DNA from: Pseudomonas putida
Lineage (GTDB): Bacteria > Pseudomonadota > Gammaproteobacteria > Pseudomonadales > Pseudomonadaceae
Reading direction: 5' to 3'
Assembly (NCBI RefSeq): GCF_001976065.1
Contig: NZ_MNAH01000008.1
Span: 256,844 to 320,843, forward strand
Length of the DNA: 64,000 bases
Under the pieces are notes generated by a model, which saw nothing but the letters and a program-made list of their open reading frames with translations, was not told where the DNA came from and did not search any database. Of this stretch, positions 8,689-18,386 are shown piece by piece. A program made the position numbers and the translations under genes. Position 1 is the first letter of the stretch. Each line of letters opens with the position of its first letter.

Positions 8689-9891
8689 TCATACCACAGG
8701 GATCAGTGGATCGGCCGCAGCCAAGGCTGTGGCACGATCAGCCGCCGGCGGGTAGATCCACTGCGTGTTGATCTGGGTCTTGAGTTCTTTGGCGTCCTGC
8801 TTAATCAGTTTTAGCTGGTGGTCCCAACCTTCAGTGAACACTGCCCCCCACGCGCCCAGATCCACACAGGTCACGTACTTGGGCTGACGGTAAGTGGTCG
8901 GAATTACACCCAACAGATCGGCGGCGGCATTGTTTCCAGCATGTCGGCCTAGGGCAATCGCATGCTGACAGGACATCGCCGAGAAGTTACCAATATCGTC
9001 AGTGGCGGCATATGCAACGTCGCCGGCGGCAAATATATCCTCTTGGCCCAACACCTTCAGGTTTTGATCGACATGGAGCCGCCCCTGGGCGTTACGCGCA
9101 CCTGTCAGTTGCTCGGCCAGTGGGCTGGCGCGAAAGCCCACGGTCCAGATCACAGTCCTGGCTTCGATCCGCTGGCCATTGGCGAGGGTTATGCCGTGCG
9201 CATCGACCGACGAAACGGTGGCGTTCAGAACCCACTCGACGCCCAGATGCTCGGATGCCTCGGCAATCACAGGCCGAATGCTTTCGCCCATGGCAGCCGC
9301 AATCTGAGGAGCCCTGTCCACGACTATCACCCGCACATCAGTATTGTCGCCCAATGCGGCGCGCAGGCGCGCGGGCATCTCAGTTGCGGTTTCAATACCC
9401 GTGAAGCCGCCACCGGCAACAACGACTGTGTTCCGAGCGACGCTATAGGATTGGTTCTTGAGGGTGTTGAGGTGCTTCTCCAGGTAGGCTGCCTCTTCGA
9501 TCTGATCCACATCGAAGGCGTACTCGTGTATGCCACCTACTTCAGGACGAAAGAGTTGGCTGCCTGTTGCCAGCACCAGTCGGTTGTAACGCAATACGCC
9601 CGGGTTGCCAAACTCGCTGCAGTAGCCGACGGTTTTTTCCTGCTCATTGATGCTATTGGCCGAGCCCTTAATGAAGCGCACTCCCACCGCCTCGAACAGT
9701 TCATCCAGTGGCGCGAACATCTTATGGACATCGGCTTCATAAAAGCGCGGACGAATCCGCAGTTCGGCCTGGGGAGCGAGTACAGTAATTTGCACATCAT
9801 GACGATCATGTATGTTTAACTGCCGAGCAGCGCTCAATGCGCTCCAGACTCCTCCGAATCCTGCGCCAATAACCACAATATGTTGTTTCAT
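8689..9891 (-). CDS. NDH-2-like FAD/NAD(P)-dependent oxidoreductase (copy 1)
   Basis: 400-residue flavoprotein of the type II NADH dehydrogenase / pyridine nucleotide-disulphide oxidoreductase fold. An N-terminal FAD motif is seen (VIGAGFGG, residues 6-13), then a second dinucleotide motif (VVAGGGFTGIETA, near residue 155) and a C-terminal FAD-binding element (GQEDIFAAGDVAYA). Members transfer electrons from NAD(P)H to quinones or other acceptors at the inner membrane without pumping protons. It is strongly similar along its length to the protein at 31769-32971; both end with TQWIYPPAADRATALAAADP. Downstream of a GlxA-type regulator gene on the same strand, 131 bp away. Confidence 0.85.
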   Translation of the reverse strand: MKQHIVVIGAGFGGVWSALSAARQLNIHDRHDVQITVLAPQAELRIRPRFYEADVHKMFAPLDELFEAVGVRFIKGSANSINEQEKTVGYCSEFGNPGVLRYNRLVLATGSQLFRPEVGGIHEYAFDVDQIEEAAYLEKHLNTLKNQSYSVARNTVVVAGGGFTGIETATEMPARLRAALGDNTDVRVIVVDRAPQIAAAMGESIRPVIAEASEHLGVEWVLNATVSSVDAHGITLANGQRIEARTVIWTVGFRASPLAEQLTGARNAQGRLHVDQNLKVLGQEDIFAAGDVAYAATDDIGNFSAMSCQHAIALGRHAGNNAAADLLGVIPTTYRQPKYVTCVDLGAWGAVFTEGWDHQLKLIKQDAKELKTQINTQWIYPPAADRATALAAADPLIPVV

Positions 9892-10022
9892 GAACTTGAT
9901 CCCGTAGACATACCGATAGGAAGCTCATCTTAATGTAGCGCTGCCTATCCTATAGGCCATAAAACCCTGAGTTTCGGCCAGCTTCGAATGTCTAGGCATT
10001 CCCGTACGGGATCGATGACTGG

Positions 10023-11099
10023 TCAGTCAGACTTCGTGAAACGGCTGCGATAGTCCCGGGGGGAGATGGAAAGATTGCGATGGAAGGTGCTGCGCATCCT
10101 TTCTTCGTCGCCAAAGCCACACAGGCGTGCGATCTGATCAATGTTGCGCGGGGAGTTCTCCAGCATCCGTCTTGCGGCCTCCAGACGAAACAGTTCGATG
10201 GACTTGGCCGGAGTGCGGCCAGTTCTGAGCTTGTAGACCCGGGCGAAGTTGCGCTGGCTCATTCGCGCTCGCTCGGCCAGGCGCTCGACAGTGAGTGTTT
10301 CGTCGCCCAGGTTCTGTTCAAGCCACAGGTGCAGGTGCTCGAAGACTGCACCGTCTTTGGACTGAGATTGCAGCAACTGGCTGTACTGTGCCTGGCCGCC
10401 GGGGCGTTTGAGATACACCACCAGTTCCCTAGCCACTTGCATGGCCACTTCGCGACCGCAGTCGGCTTCCACAAGCGCCAGAGCCAGATCGATACCGGCG
10501 CTCACCCCAGCCGAGGTCCAAACTGAACCCTGTTGGATAAAAATCGCGTCGGCATCGACGTCGATCGACGGGAAGCGTTGCTTGAGCGTGTCGCACATTG
10601 CCCAGTGAGTGGCTGCGCGCAGGCCTTCAAGCAATCCAGCCTTGGCCAGCAGGAAAGCACCGCTGCACACCGAGGCAGTACGTTTGGCTTGGTGCGAGGT
10701 GGTGCGCAGCCAATTTACAAGGTCTTCATAGTCGTCCAGGGTTTGGAAAATATCAGGAGCGCCAGGGACGATGAATGTGTCGATCGTCAACTCGGTCAAC
10801 TGATCCAGCCGTGAGGTTTCCATGGTTAAGCCTTCGGCCGTCTGGATCAGGCCGCCATCCAAGCTAGCGGTATGTAACTGGTAGCCTGGCAAGCCGCGCT
10901 CAAGCATCGCTTTGGAGGCGGTCCAGAACACCGTCTGGGCTCCGGTCAAATCAAGCAGTCCGACTTTTTGATAGGCGACGAATACTACCTGCCGAGGTAG
11001 CTCCAAGGGAAAGGGGGGAGGGGCGTGGACCACTTCAAACATCGATCGTGTGTTTGACGTTTGCTCTTGTCGGGGACCAGTCATTGCTATTTGTACCAT
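10023..11099 (-). CDS. GlxA-family transcriptional regulator (DJ-1/PfpI + AraC)
   Basis: 358 residues. Residues about 35-205 form a DJ-1/PfpI glutamine-amidotransferase-like domain with the nucleophile-elbow phrase SVCSGAFLLAKAG. Residues about 250-350 carry the AraC/XylS double helix-turn-helix (LAERARMSQRNFARVYK and IARLCGFGDEERMRSTFHR). Such proteins are transcription activators whose N-terminal domain senses a metabolite. It is divergent from the exported hydrolase at 11605 and upstream of the NDH-like gene, so either may be its target. Paralogue of 30463-31476. The precise start among several in-frame ATGs is uncertain. Confidence 0.88.
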   Translation of the reverse strand: MVQIAMTGPRQEQTSNTRSMFEVVHAPPPFPLELPRQVVFVAYQKVGLLDLTGAQTVFWTASKAMLERGLPGYQLHTASLDGGLIQTAEGLTMETSRLDQLTELTIDTFIVPGAPDIFQTLDDYEDLVNWLRTTSHQAKRTASVCSGAFLLAKAGLLEGLRAATHWAMCDTLKQRFPSIDVDADAIFIQQGSVWTSAGVSAGIDLALALVEADCGREVAMQVARELVVYLKRPGGQAQYSQLLQSQSKDGAVFEHLHLWLEQNLGDETLTVERLAERARMSQRNFARVYKLRTGRTPAKSIELFRLEAARRMLENSPRNIDQIARLCGFGDEERMRSTFHRNLSISPRDYRSRFTKSD

Positions 11100-11604
11100 G
11101 CCTGTTCAAACGGAGTGCCGGAATAAGCTCTGCACGCAGGCTTGTCAAGGGAATGGCTATAGATGGTAGGTGGTAGGCGTGAAGTGACCTATGACCGATG
11201 CAATCGATATGTGGCTGAAAATCAGGGTCATATGTCATGGCAGGCACTTTCAGGGCGTCATAGTCTTGTTCGCGATACAAAAGCACTGAACGCTGAATTT
11301 TGATCTGTTGCGGGTACTCAATCTTTATAAAACTTACGCCGGACTAGCGGGTAAATTGCTGTTTGGCGACGTGATATGCAACATTCGTAGTCGCACCGTG
11401 AGCATATTGTTTACGCTTCATCAATGAAGGCGGGCGTAGTTATCGGTGGGTGAATACTTGGAGTGAAAGTTTAGAAGGGAGTGCTGGAGTGTGTGTTTTT
11501 TATATTAACCAGATAGTAAGCATATTATATGCTGTTACATAAAAATAACCCATAGTAATTACTCACCTTAAATGGCTGTATTTCGATCTATCAGGAGCCT
11601 CTAC
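11100..11604. promoter_or_regulatory. divergent regulatory region between GlxA regulator and hydrolase
   Basis: About 500 bp without a gene between two divergent genes. It is AT-rich near 11500-11560, where promoters are likely. I could not assign specific boxes. Confidence 0.4.
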
Positions 11605-12591
11605 GTGGCTGACAATTCTTCACTTTCAGTTGACGAGTCTATGCGTCGAAACCTTTTGCTGGGCGGCTTGGCTATTGCGGCCGCGGCGGCCCTGCCGACC
11701 TCTGCGTCAGCGCAGACTTCCGCCAAAACCGCTTCGTCCAACGTTAAAGGAAAGCAGAGCATGGGCACAATCATTACCGAAGAGGGTGTCGAACTGTACT
11801 ATAAGGACTGGGGCCCGAAGGATGGCCCGGTCGTTACCTTGAGCCACGGCTGGCCGTTGAACGCCGACAGCTGGGACTACCAGGCCTACTTCCTGGCTTC
11901 CCAAGGTTTCCGCGTGATTGCCCATGACCGTCGCGGCCACGGCCGCTCGAGCCAGCCATGGGAGGGTAACGACATGGACCACTATGCCGACGACCTGGCC
12001 ACGGTCATCAACACCCTGGACCTGCGCAACGTGACCGCTATCGGCTTTTCCACCGGGGGTGGTGAAGTGGCGCGCTATATCGGTCGCCACGGCACCACCC
12101 GCGTCGCGAAAATCGGTCTGATCTCGGCCGTGCCCCCCCTGATGCTCAAGACCCCTGCCAACCCGGGCGGTTTGCCCATAGAAGTGTTCGATGGCATTCG
12201 CGCCGGCATGCTGGCCGATCGTTCGCAAACCTTCAAAGACATCCCGAGCGGGCCGTTCTACGGCTTCAACCGTACGGGCGCCAAGGTTTCCCAAGGCATG
12301 ATCGATTCCTGGTGGCGGCAGGGAATGACCGGTGGCTTCAAAAACACCTTCGACTCGGTGAAAGCGTTTTCCGAATCCGACTTCACCCAGGACCTGAAAA
12401 AATTCGACAAGCCGACCCTGATCATCCATGGCGATGACGACCAAATCGTACCAATCGACGCGGCGGGCCGTGCTTCGAAGAAACTGGTGCCGCACGCGCT
12501 GTTGAAAGTGTATCCGGGTGCGCCGCACGGTCTGACCGAAACCCATAAAGACCAATGCAACCAGGATTTGCTGGCCTTCTTGCGTAGCTGA
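11605..12591 (+). CDS. exported alpha/beta hydrolase (non-haem chloroperoxidase-like)
   Basis: 328 residues. The frame is open from 11572, but the GTG at 11605 is preceded by AGGAG with seven-base spacing and is the best start. MRRNLLLGG near residue 13 followed by an alanine-rich hydrophobic stretch to SASAQ resembles a twin-arginine signal peptide. The mature part is an alpha/beta hydrolase with the nucleophile in GFSTGGGE, the acid in GDDDQIVP and the histidine in PGAPHGLTE. It matches the cofactor-free chloroperoxidase/arylesterase family, usually an esterase or perhydrolase in vivo. Divergent from the GlxA regulator. Confidence 0.87.
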   Translation: MADNSSLSVDESMRRNLLLGGLAIAAAAALPTSASAQTSAKTASSNVKGKQSMGTIITEEGVELYYKDWGPKDGPVVTLSHGWPLNADSWDYQAYFLASQGFRVIAHDRRGHGRSSQPWEGNDMDHYADDLATVINTLDLRNVTAIGFSTGGGEVARYIGRHGTTRVAKIGLISAVPPLMLKTPANPGGLPIEVFDGIRAGMLADRSQTFKDIPSGPFYGFNRTGAKVSQGMIDSWWRQGMTGGFKNTFDSVKAFSESDFTQDLKKFDKPTLIIHGDDDQIVPIDAAGRASKKLVPHALLKVYPGAPHGLTETHKDQCNQDLLAFLRS

Positions 12592-12749
12592 TCTGCCGCA
12601 TCAACACTCTTATCGGTTCCCGCCTCAAGCTGCGGTGACGCTTGGTTCATCCTACCAAAGGTGGATGAATGCGTAAGGTACGATGGTCTGGAAGAACACA
12701 TCGATTTGAAGCCTCTCGTCGTCACCCGCAGCTTTTTTATAAGGCCACA

Positions 12750-13394
12750 CTATCTAGAAATCCCTAATGACTCTGCCATTCGAACCAGGTCAGCAAACGA
12801 CTTTGCGTGCATTTTTTTCATTGCATGTGCGCGGTGAATTTTCACGGTGATCTCGCTCAGGTTCATCTGGCCGGCAATTTGCTTATTCATCAGACCTTTG
12901 GCTGCAAGGGCCATTACCTCTTTTTCACGCGCTGTCAGCGATTGGTAGTTCGAATGCAAGTCTGAAAGCTGGTGTTCGACTTCCCGGCGTCTGACATCGT
13001 CCTGAAGTGCGGCTGACACCGCGTCCAATAGATCCTGTTCACGGAACGGTTTTGCCAGAAAATCCACGGCACCAGCTTTCATTGCCTTAACGGACATCTC
13101 GATGTCCCCGTGGCCGGTGATGAAAATAATCGGAATATTTACGTTTGATTCAACCAACTGACGTTGGAAGTCCAGACCGCTATTACCTTGAAGTCGTACA
13201 TCAAGTACTAAACAGCTGGCGCCATCTGTCTTCGGTTGCTGAAGAAATTCCGCACTGGACGCGAACGTCTCAACTCGTATCCCGGCAGACCGCAAAAGAC
13301 TACTTAATGCGTCGCGTATGGAGGCATCGTCATCCACCACGAACACCATCGAACCTTTACTGCCCGGCTCATTGGATGGGGGATTGCCATTCAT
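12750..13394 (-). CDS. FixJ/NarL-family response regulator
   Basis: 214 residues. Receiver domain at about residues 16-125 with acidic pocket VVDDD, phospho-acceptor aspartate in LVLDVRL and lysine in LAKPF. A LuxR-type helix-turn-helix follows near residues 145-205 (LTAREKEVMALAAKGLMNKQIA). Binds DNA after phosphorylation by a histidine kinase. No kinase is adjacent. The C-terminal kinase module of the giant protein at 34562 is of the class that often partners with FixJ-like regulators, but that pairing is inference. The start at 13394 has an AGAGGA ribosome site. Confidence 0.9.
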   Translation of the reverse strand: MNGNPPSNEPGSKGSMVFVVDDDASIRDALSSLLRSAGIRVETFASSAEFLQQPKTDGASCLVLDVRLQGNSGLDFQRQLVESNVNIPIIFITGHGDIEMSVKAMKAGAVDFLAKPFREQDLLDAVSAALQDDVRRREVEHQLSDLHSNYQSLTAREKEVMALAAKGLMNKQIAGQMNLSEITVKIHRAHAMKKMHAKSFADLVRMAESLGISR

Positions 13395-13503
13395 GCACGA
13401 TCCTCTTTGGTAAATTTGGAGTAAAAAAAGTATAGCACAGCGCCTTGGTCGTGTTGAGAAGCACGCATGAACGGCTGTAACTGCCTGGGAGGCTTGGCAG
13501 GTA

Positions 13504-14112
13504 TTAGGCAGTAAAGAGTGGTTCCAGAGTTGAAATCATAGAGAAAAGATAACGTGGGCAATGTAGGTAGGCATTGACTTGAGCGCTGTAACTTTTTCCA
13601 CTGATGCACCAGCTGCAAAAATGCTCGCAGTTATTCGATAGGATTTTGTATTGGCTCTCGCCGATTCTTGAGCGCGCACGATTGGCGATTTCATCGCTGG
13701 AATATTCGCATTGTTCTTGAAACATCCAGACTGACTTGCCGTTGGCGAAGCTTTCAAGATCAGTTACTTCGATGGGGCCGGACTTGAGTGAACTGCTGAA
13801 TCCAGAGTAGTGAGCAACGTCTCCGTCGCCAAGATGAATTCCGTGATGTATATAGAACTTGCGAGAGCTAATCAAATGTGCGCCGACAGGCAAGTTGTCC
13901 GCTGCCTGTTCGATACTTACTAGCTTTAATGAAGAGCTAAATAAATTTTTTGGCGGTTTGCTGCTGTTGCGGAGCGCGGCGGATAGGGGGTTCTCAATCA
14001 TCAGGGCATGCAAGTGGCTGGAAATTCCTGCGATTATTAGGATAATGCAGATAGATATTGTTGAGTGGAGTGATGCAAAGCCGTCTGTCACTCTGGTTGT
14101 TATAGTGCTCAT
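13504..14112 (-). CDS. LRAT-domain protein with N-terminal membrane anchor
   Basis: 202 residues. Residues about 15-35 (ISICIILIIAGISS) are a hydrophobic anchor. Residues about 75-180 match the lecithin:retinol acyltransferase-like papain fold: a conserved histidine in FYIHHGIHLGDGDVAHY and the catalytic cysteine in NNCEHFCSW. Bacterial members are little studied; related enzymes are thiol acyltransferases, phospholipases or peptidases. Coding sequence is visibly more AT-rich than its neighbours, suggesting acquisition by transfer. It stands alone between two regulators. Confidence 0.75.
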   Translation of the reverse strand: MSTITTRVTDGFASLHSTISICIILIIAGISSHLHALMIENPLSAALRNSSKPPKNLFSSSLKLVSIEQAADNLPVGAHLISSRKFYIHHGIHLGDGDVAHYSGFSSSLKSGPIEVTDLESFANGKSVWMFQEQCEYSSDEIANRARSRIGESQYKILSNNCEHFCSWCISGKSYSAQVNAYLHCPRYLFSMISTLEPLFTA

Positions 14113-14434
14113 GATAAAATTCTCCGCAACCCTTAATATCTAATATATTGCATGGGTTGCGGAATTTCATTTGTACACACGATTACTTTAATTGACTACT
14201 TAATATGCTTCATCTAAACCTAAGTATTAAGCGAACTTCCGAACATCAGGAAAAAGGGCATGCCGGAGCCAGTAATGACCGTGGTTTTACGCAACGGGGA
14301 GAGTGAATTAAAGGGGCGGCAAAAATCTGGTCGGAGCTTGCCCAAGCGAACCCTGGCCCATAGGTTTTTCAGACCTACATTTCCTGCATCAATCCGTTGG
14401 CGACGATGATTTGATCATCTGTTTCACGTTGTGG
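14113..14434. other. 322-bp intergenic region
   Basis: Nothing recognisable. AT-rich just upstream of the LRAT gene, where its promoter should lie. Confidence 0.4.
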
Positions 14435-15373
14435 TCAGGCCGCGGCCAGAGCCATGGGCTGCTCCTGTTGCTGGCCGAGATAACGACAGAAGCACGAGCG
14501 TAACCAACTTTCACCTGGGTCATTGTGAACTGCGCCGCGCCAGGCCATGGACAGGTCCGGTGTCGGCAGTTCCAATGGAGCAAACTCGGCGCGTATTCCT
14601 TCTAGCCGCACCATGGCCTGGGCGACGTAGTCCGGTACGATGGCAACCATGTCGCTTCCAGCGAGCAAAGAAGGCAAGGCGCTGAACTGTGGTACCGCCA
14701 GCACCACCTTGCGTTGCCGCCCGACCAGACCCAGCGCATGGTCGGCATCGTCGATGACATTCCCCATCGAGGACACTACAACATGAGGCCGTTTGCAGAA
14801 ATCATCCAACGCCAAGGGGCCGGGGACCGCATCGGCTCGTAGTAGCACTGGATGCATCGGTCGCAGGCTCTTGCAATGGGCACTAGCCGGCAACTCCCGG
14901 GCAAGACTGATACCCACGGAAATTTCACCGGAGGCGAGCAGTTGGGGCAATTGCCGTTGGTCCACTCTGTGTACCACTAGGATGATGTTCGGCGCCTCAT
15001 CCCGTAAGTGCTTCATCAAGCGTGGAAGCAGCGCGTACTCGACATCGTCAGAGAGTCCGACGTGGAATGACTGGTCACTGGTAAGCGGATTGAACGTCTG
15101 GGTACAGCTCAAGGCGATGGCGATGCTATCCAGGGCCGGCGCCAGCCGCGCGTGGATCTCCTCTGCTCGCGCAGTCGGCTCCATCATGCCGCCAGTGCGG
15201 ATGAACAGCGGATCATTGAACATTGAACGCAGTCGCCCGAGGGCGCTGCTGATAGTGGTCTGGCAAACGAACAGCCGCTCTCCGGCCCGTGTAACGTTGC
15301 GCTCACGCATCACAGTTTCGAAGACAACCAGCAGATTGAAGTCGGTATGTCGCAGTTCATTTCTGTTCATCAT
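14435..15373 (-). CDS. LysR-family transcriptional regulator
   Basis: 312 residues, normal length. N-terminal winged helix-turn-helix (residues 10-68; DFNLLVVFETVMRERNVTRA and TTISSALGRLRSMFNDPLF) and a C-terminal periplasmic-binding-protein-like effector domain. The N-terminal style (LRHTDFNLL) is that of the NodD/PcpR-like subgroup, which often controls aromatic catabolism. Its target is unclear: neighbours are a lone receiver and decayed genes. Confidence 0.9.
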   Translation of the reverse strand: MMNRNELRHTDFNLLVVFETVMRERNVTRAGERLFVCQTTISSALGRLRSMFNDPLFIRTGGMMEPTARAEEIHARLAPALDSIAIALSCTQTFNPLTSDQSFHVGLSDDVEYALLPRLMKHLRDEAPNIILVVHRVDQRQLPQLLASGEISVGISLARELPASAHCKSLRPMHPVLLRADAVPGPLALDDFCKRPHVVVSSMGNVIDDADHALGLVGRQRKVVLAVPQFSALPSLLAGSDMVAIVPDYVAQAMVRLEGIRAEFAPLELPTPDLSMAWRGAVHNDPGESWLRSCFCRYLGQQQEQPMALAAA

Positions 15374-15744
15374 GTTCGCCGCCTAGGCGTAAGACCGCCC
15401 GGGAAAGTGGATATTGAGCAACAACTCGCTGCGCTTCCAATGTCATCGGATGCCAACGATACAGCTTCAGCTTATGCAAGCCGGGGCGAGACGTCACTTG
15501 TACCTGGGTTCAGCCGAAGTATCCCTTGGTTGCGTGCCCTTGTACGTGGGTATGCCCTATTAAAGGACGCGGAATCGAATGGCACATGATATCGACGGCA
15601 CTTGAGAGCGGGCGGTGATGGAGCAGGAAAATGACCTCAGGCAATTTCATCGAATTGGTGCGGCTTGTATCAATACTTTAATCTTAGCGACCTATACATA
15701 GGTATACTTTTACATGTGATAAGATCGCGTATGTTGTAAGTACT
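15374..15744. other. 371-bp intergenic region with a short palindrome
   Basis: Divergent region between the LysR gene and the receiver gene. ACCTAT (15690-15695), two bases, ATAGGT (15698-15703) form a perfect inverted repeat about 40 bp before the receiver start and could be an operator. Nothing else is recognised. Confidence 0.4.
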
Positions 15745-16158
15745 GTGCAGTCACGAACGACCAAGATAATGCAAGGCACTCAGATACTCAATACGACGAT
15801 TATTGCAATTGTTGATGATGACGATTCCATTCGGACAGCGCTGGAAGGCCTATTGCGGTCCAGCGGTTATAAAACTCGAACATATTGCAGTGCTCTGGAG
15901 TTTCTCAACGGTAACAGTCCCGCTGAAATACACTGCCTGATTTCCGATATCCAGATGCCGGGAATGAGCGGTGTAGAGATGCATGAGCAGCTCGTTGCGA
16001 TGGGCTTCCAAATCCCCACTATATTTATCACCGGATATCTTGGAATGGCACCAAGCCTTAGCGCCGATGCTCCGACTTTGGTTGCCTGCCTGCAAAAACC
16101 ATTTGACGCCAACAGGCTGCTGAGCTGCATCGAAACCGCCGTTGGCCACCGGCATTGA
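15745..16158 (+). CDS. stand-alone response-regulator receiver
   Basis: 129-137 residues consisting only of a receiver domain: acidic cluster AIVDDDDS, phospho-acceptor aspartate in LISDIQMPGMSG, and the switch lysine in CLQKPFD. The output helix-turn-helix usual for FixJ-like relatives is missing; a stop follows directly. It may act by protein contact or phosphate relay, or be a truncated gene. Either the GTG at 15745 or the ATG at 15769 could be the start; neither has a strong ribosome site. Confidence 0.8.
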   Translation: MQSRTTKIMQGTQILNTTIIAIVDDDDSIRTALEGLLRSSGYKTRTYCSALEFLNGNSPAEIHCLISDIQMPGMSGVEMHEQLVAMGFQIPTIFITGYLGMAPSLSADAPTLVACLQKPFDANRLLSCIETAVGHRH

Positions 16159-16402
16159 GAGAACTCTGGAAGTTTCTCGCTGCACCCGATATACACCTTG
16201 GTATAGGTCCCTGCCACTGATGTATGGTTTCGCTGAGCCGAAGTAGCAGTGTGCTTTGGAGAATCCATTGATAATATGTACTCACAGCGGACGACTCGCT
16301 GCAAAGATTCCCGTGATCTGACAATCGAACCTGAACGAGGGGGCCGTGACAGCATGGCGGACTCCCGCATAGCGACGCCGCGACTTTTTGAGTGAGCTAT
16401 CT

Positions 16403-16744
16403 ATGTTCGCCTTCTTTGAATCACCCCAACGCGTCCAGAAACTGGCCAGCCACTTAGTTATATGCGCAATGGCGATGCTGGTAATCGGGTCCCTGCTGGC
16501 CTACAGCCTTAGTGCCCACATCTCGATAACCTGCCGGGTGCTTGGCCCACCTGGATCTGGTGATCGATCTGGGGCGAACTTCTACCAAAATCAGCTACAT
16601 GTCACGCCTGCAAACGCAAAGGCGCCTCAAGATGCACAAGCGAACTGCAGCGTTTCGAACCCTCTGTACCGGGTGCGCGCAACCTCTCAGGTTTCACCCG
16701 GCGGCCCAAAAGCACTACATGCTGGCGGACCTTTCTTTAACTAG
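16403..16744 (+). pseudogene. small membrane protein, PpyR-like, frameshifted
   Basis: Begins MFAFFESPQRVQKLASHLVI followed by a hydrophobic helix ending LLAYSLSA, then continues sensibly only after a one-base shift near 16540 (AHLDLVIDLGRTSTKISYMS). The pattern recalls small two-helix proteins of the PpyR type in pseudomonads, named for effects on psl and pyoverdine genes. The assignment is from memory and weak; the frameshift is better supported. Confidence 0.35.
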
Positions 16745-16789
16745 CAGGGTGTCGTCGGCTCTCGGTATGATGTTTTTTGGTAATTCCAG

Positions 16790-17191
16790 TCACTTGACTG
16801 GGATCAAAGCGGGCTTGTTTGCATCCTTCAGAAGAAAGACCACAAACTTGGCGTGCCCGTCCTGGCTGGCATTGCTTCCAACCGTGTGCACGTCCTTCGG
16901 TCCTTCGTGGAAGGTTTGCCCAGGCGTCAGCGTGACCTCCTTACCTCCGGCCACGCTCATGACGATGGTGCCTTCGAGCACATAGATGAAGCCCATGGGC
17001 GTCATGACGATGTACCGGGTCGGCACCGCCGGGTGGATAATCCACGGTAAGCATAAGCACTTCCTTGCCAGTGTATACGGGTAGCACCTGGGTCATCACC
17101 GTATTGACCCAGCGGTGGCGGCCTTGTCCTGGGCCATGACTAGCCCGCTGAAAAGCAGGGGGAGCAGGGCGAAGAGATGATGGATTTGCAT
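16790..17191 (-). pseudogene. exported cupin protein, double frameshift
   Basis: Starts at the ATG at 17191 with signal peptide MQIHHLFALLPLLFSGLVMA. Reading requires one frameshift near 17095 (to give TVMTQVLPVYTGKEVLML then DYPPGGADPVHRHDAH) and a second, compensating one near 16990 in a CATGGGC run before GFIYVLEGTIVMSVAGGKE. The HRH...H and PGQTFHEGP elements are cupin metal-binding motifs. Both breaks lie within conserved sequence, so the gene is probably dead unless these are sequencing errors. It follows the SDR pseudogene on the same strand. Confidence 0.7.
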
Positions 17192-17243
17192 GTGGCTCTC
17201 CTCATCTGAAATGTCTGGAACACAGCTGATACCAGCCTGTTGG

Positions 17244-17964
17244 CTAGGGCGTTGCGGCAGAGCGCTTGAGCCATGTCTCGCAGTGGTTCGCACCGAGATA
17301 GGATTGGCACCGGGGGTCAGTGACTGGTCATCGATCGGCGCGCCGAAGTAAGTGGCCGCAGTGTCTGCGATTACTTCTCGCGGGTCATCCTTGTGTTCCA
17401 GGTAAGCCCGGTTACCTCTGCCATCTGATTACGGGGTGATTGCACGGCAATCTTCGCCAGTGCCGCCGCGACATCGGCCGAGGAGACCGGCTGAAAGGCG
17501 GCGGCGGACAGGCGAATACGGTTGCTTCCCTGCACACCGGATTCGGCAATTGCGCCGATGAACTAGAAGAACTTCGTAGCCCACAGGATGGAGTTGGGCA
17601 TGCCCGAGTCCTTGATCAGCTTCTCCTAGGCCATCTTGGCCCGGAAGTAGCCACTGTCGAGCATCCGCACGGTGCCCACCACGGACAGGGCGACATGGTG
17701 TATCACTCCGGCAGCCTTCTCCGCAGAGAACAGGTTACGCCCGGATTTCTTGAAAAATTCCAGCGCAGGCGTCCTCGAACGCGGCGAGTTATCGACATCG
17801 ACCACTACCTCGGCACCCGTCAGCGCCGCCTGAAGGCCCTCTCCATTAACTGCATTGACGCCGGTGCTTGGTGCGCCTGCCAGGAAATCATGGCCTTGCT
17901 GGCGAAGGTTGTTGCAGAGCTGAGTCCCAATCTGGCCAGTTCCGCCAATAACGATAATTTTAAT
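17244..17964 (-). pseudogene. NmrA-like SDR oxidoreductase, decayed
   Basis: A GGAGG ribosome site stands seven bases before ATT at 17964, where the family start would be ATG: (ATT)KIIVIGGTGQIGTQL, a Rossmann nucleotide-binding motif. The frame continues through SVVGTVRMLDSGYFRAKMA, then meets an in-frame TAG, continues EKLIKDSGMP to another TAG, and later needs frameshifts to read YLEHKDDPREVIADTAATYF and a tail ending at 17244. Two amber codons, an altered start and at least two frameshifts make it a clear pseudogene. It probably formed an operon with the cupin gene. Confidence 0.8.
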
Positions 17965-18386
17965 GGGAATGCCTCCAGTATGAGGGTGCATCTGTCGGCG
18001 TGTGGCGAGCGCACGGCATCTCAACCTGGCACTCGCGTTGATTGGCTGGCGACAATCACAACGTTCGTCATGGGGCATGTTGGGTATTGCCGCAACGCCA
18101 GTGATTCGCATTGAGGATCTAGTCAGAACTCGAGGTTTAATTCAGTCAAGGACATAGAGCGTGGGATTAAGGCCGTATTACGGAGTGCGCCGATCAGAGA
18201 GAAGACAGCGGGATTTATCGTTTCAAAATTCGGAACCCTACGTACAAGCCCAGCGCCTTCTCAGCCAGCTTGAAGGCTCATATGCTTGAGCCACGTCCAG
18301 GGAAGTCAACAGAAACGGGAAGATTTTAGACGCAAATAAAACCGAAACAGCTTAGACACCCATCTAATAATAAGGAGACGAAAACG
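17965..18386. promoter_or_regulatory. divergent region before the catabolic cluster
   Basis: About 420 bp between the dead SDR gene and the nitroreductase gene. No gene seen. It should hold the promoter for the plus-strand genes beginning at 18387, but I cannot name specific boxes. Confidence 0.4.
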
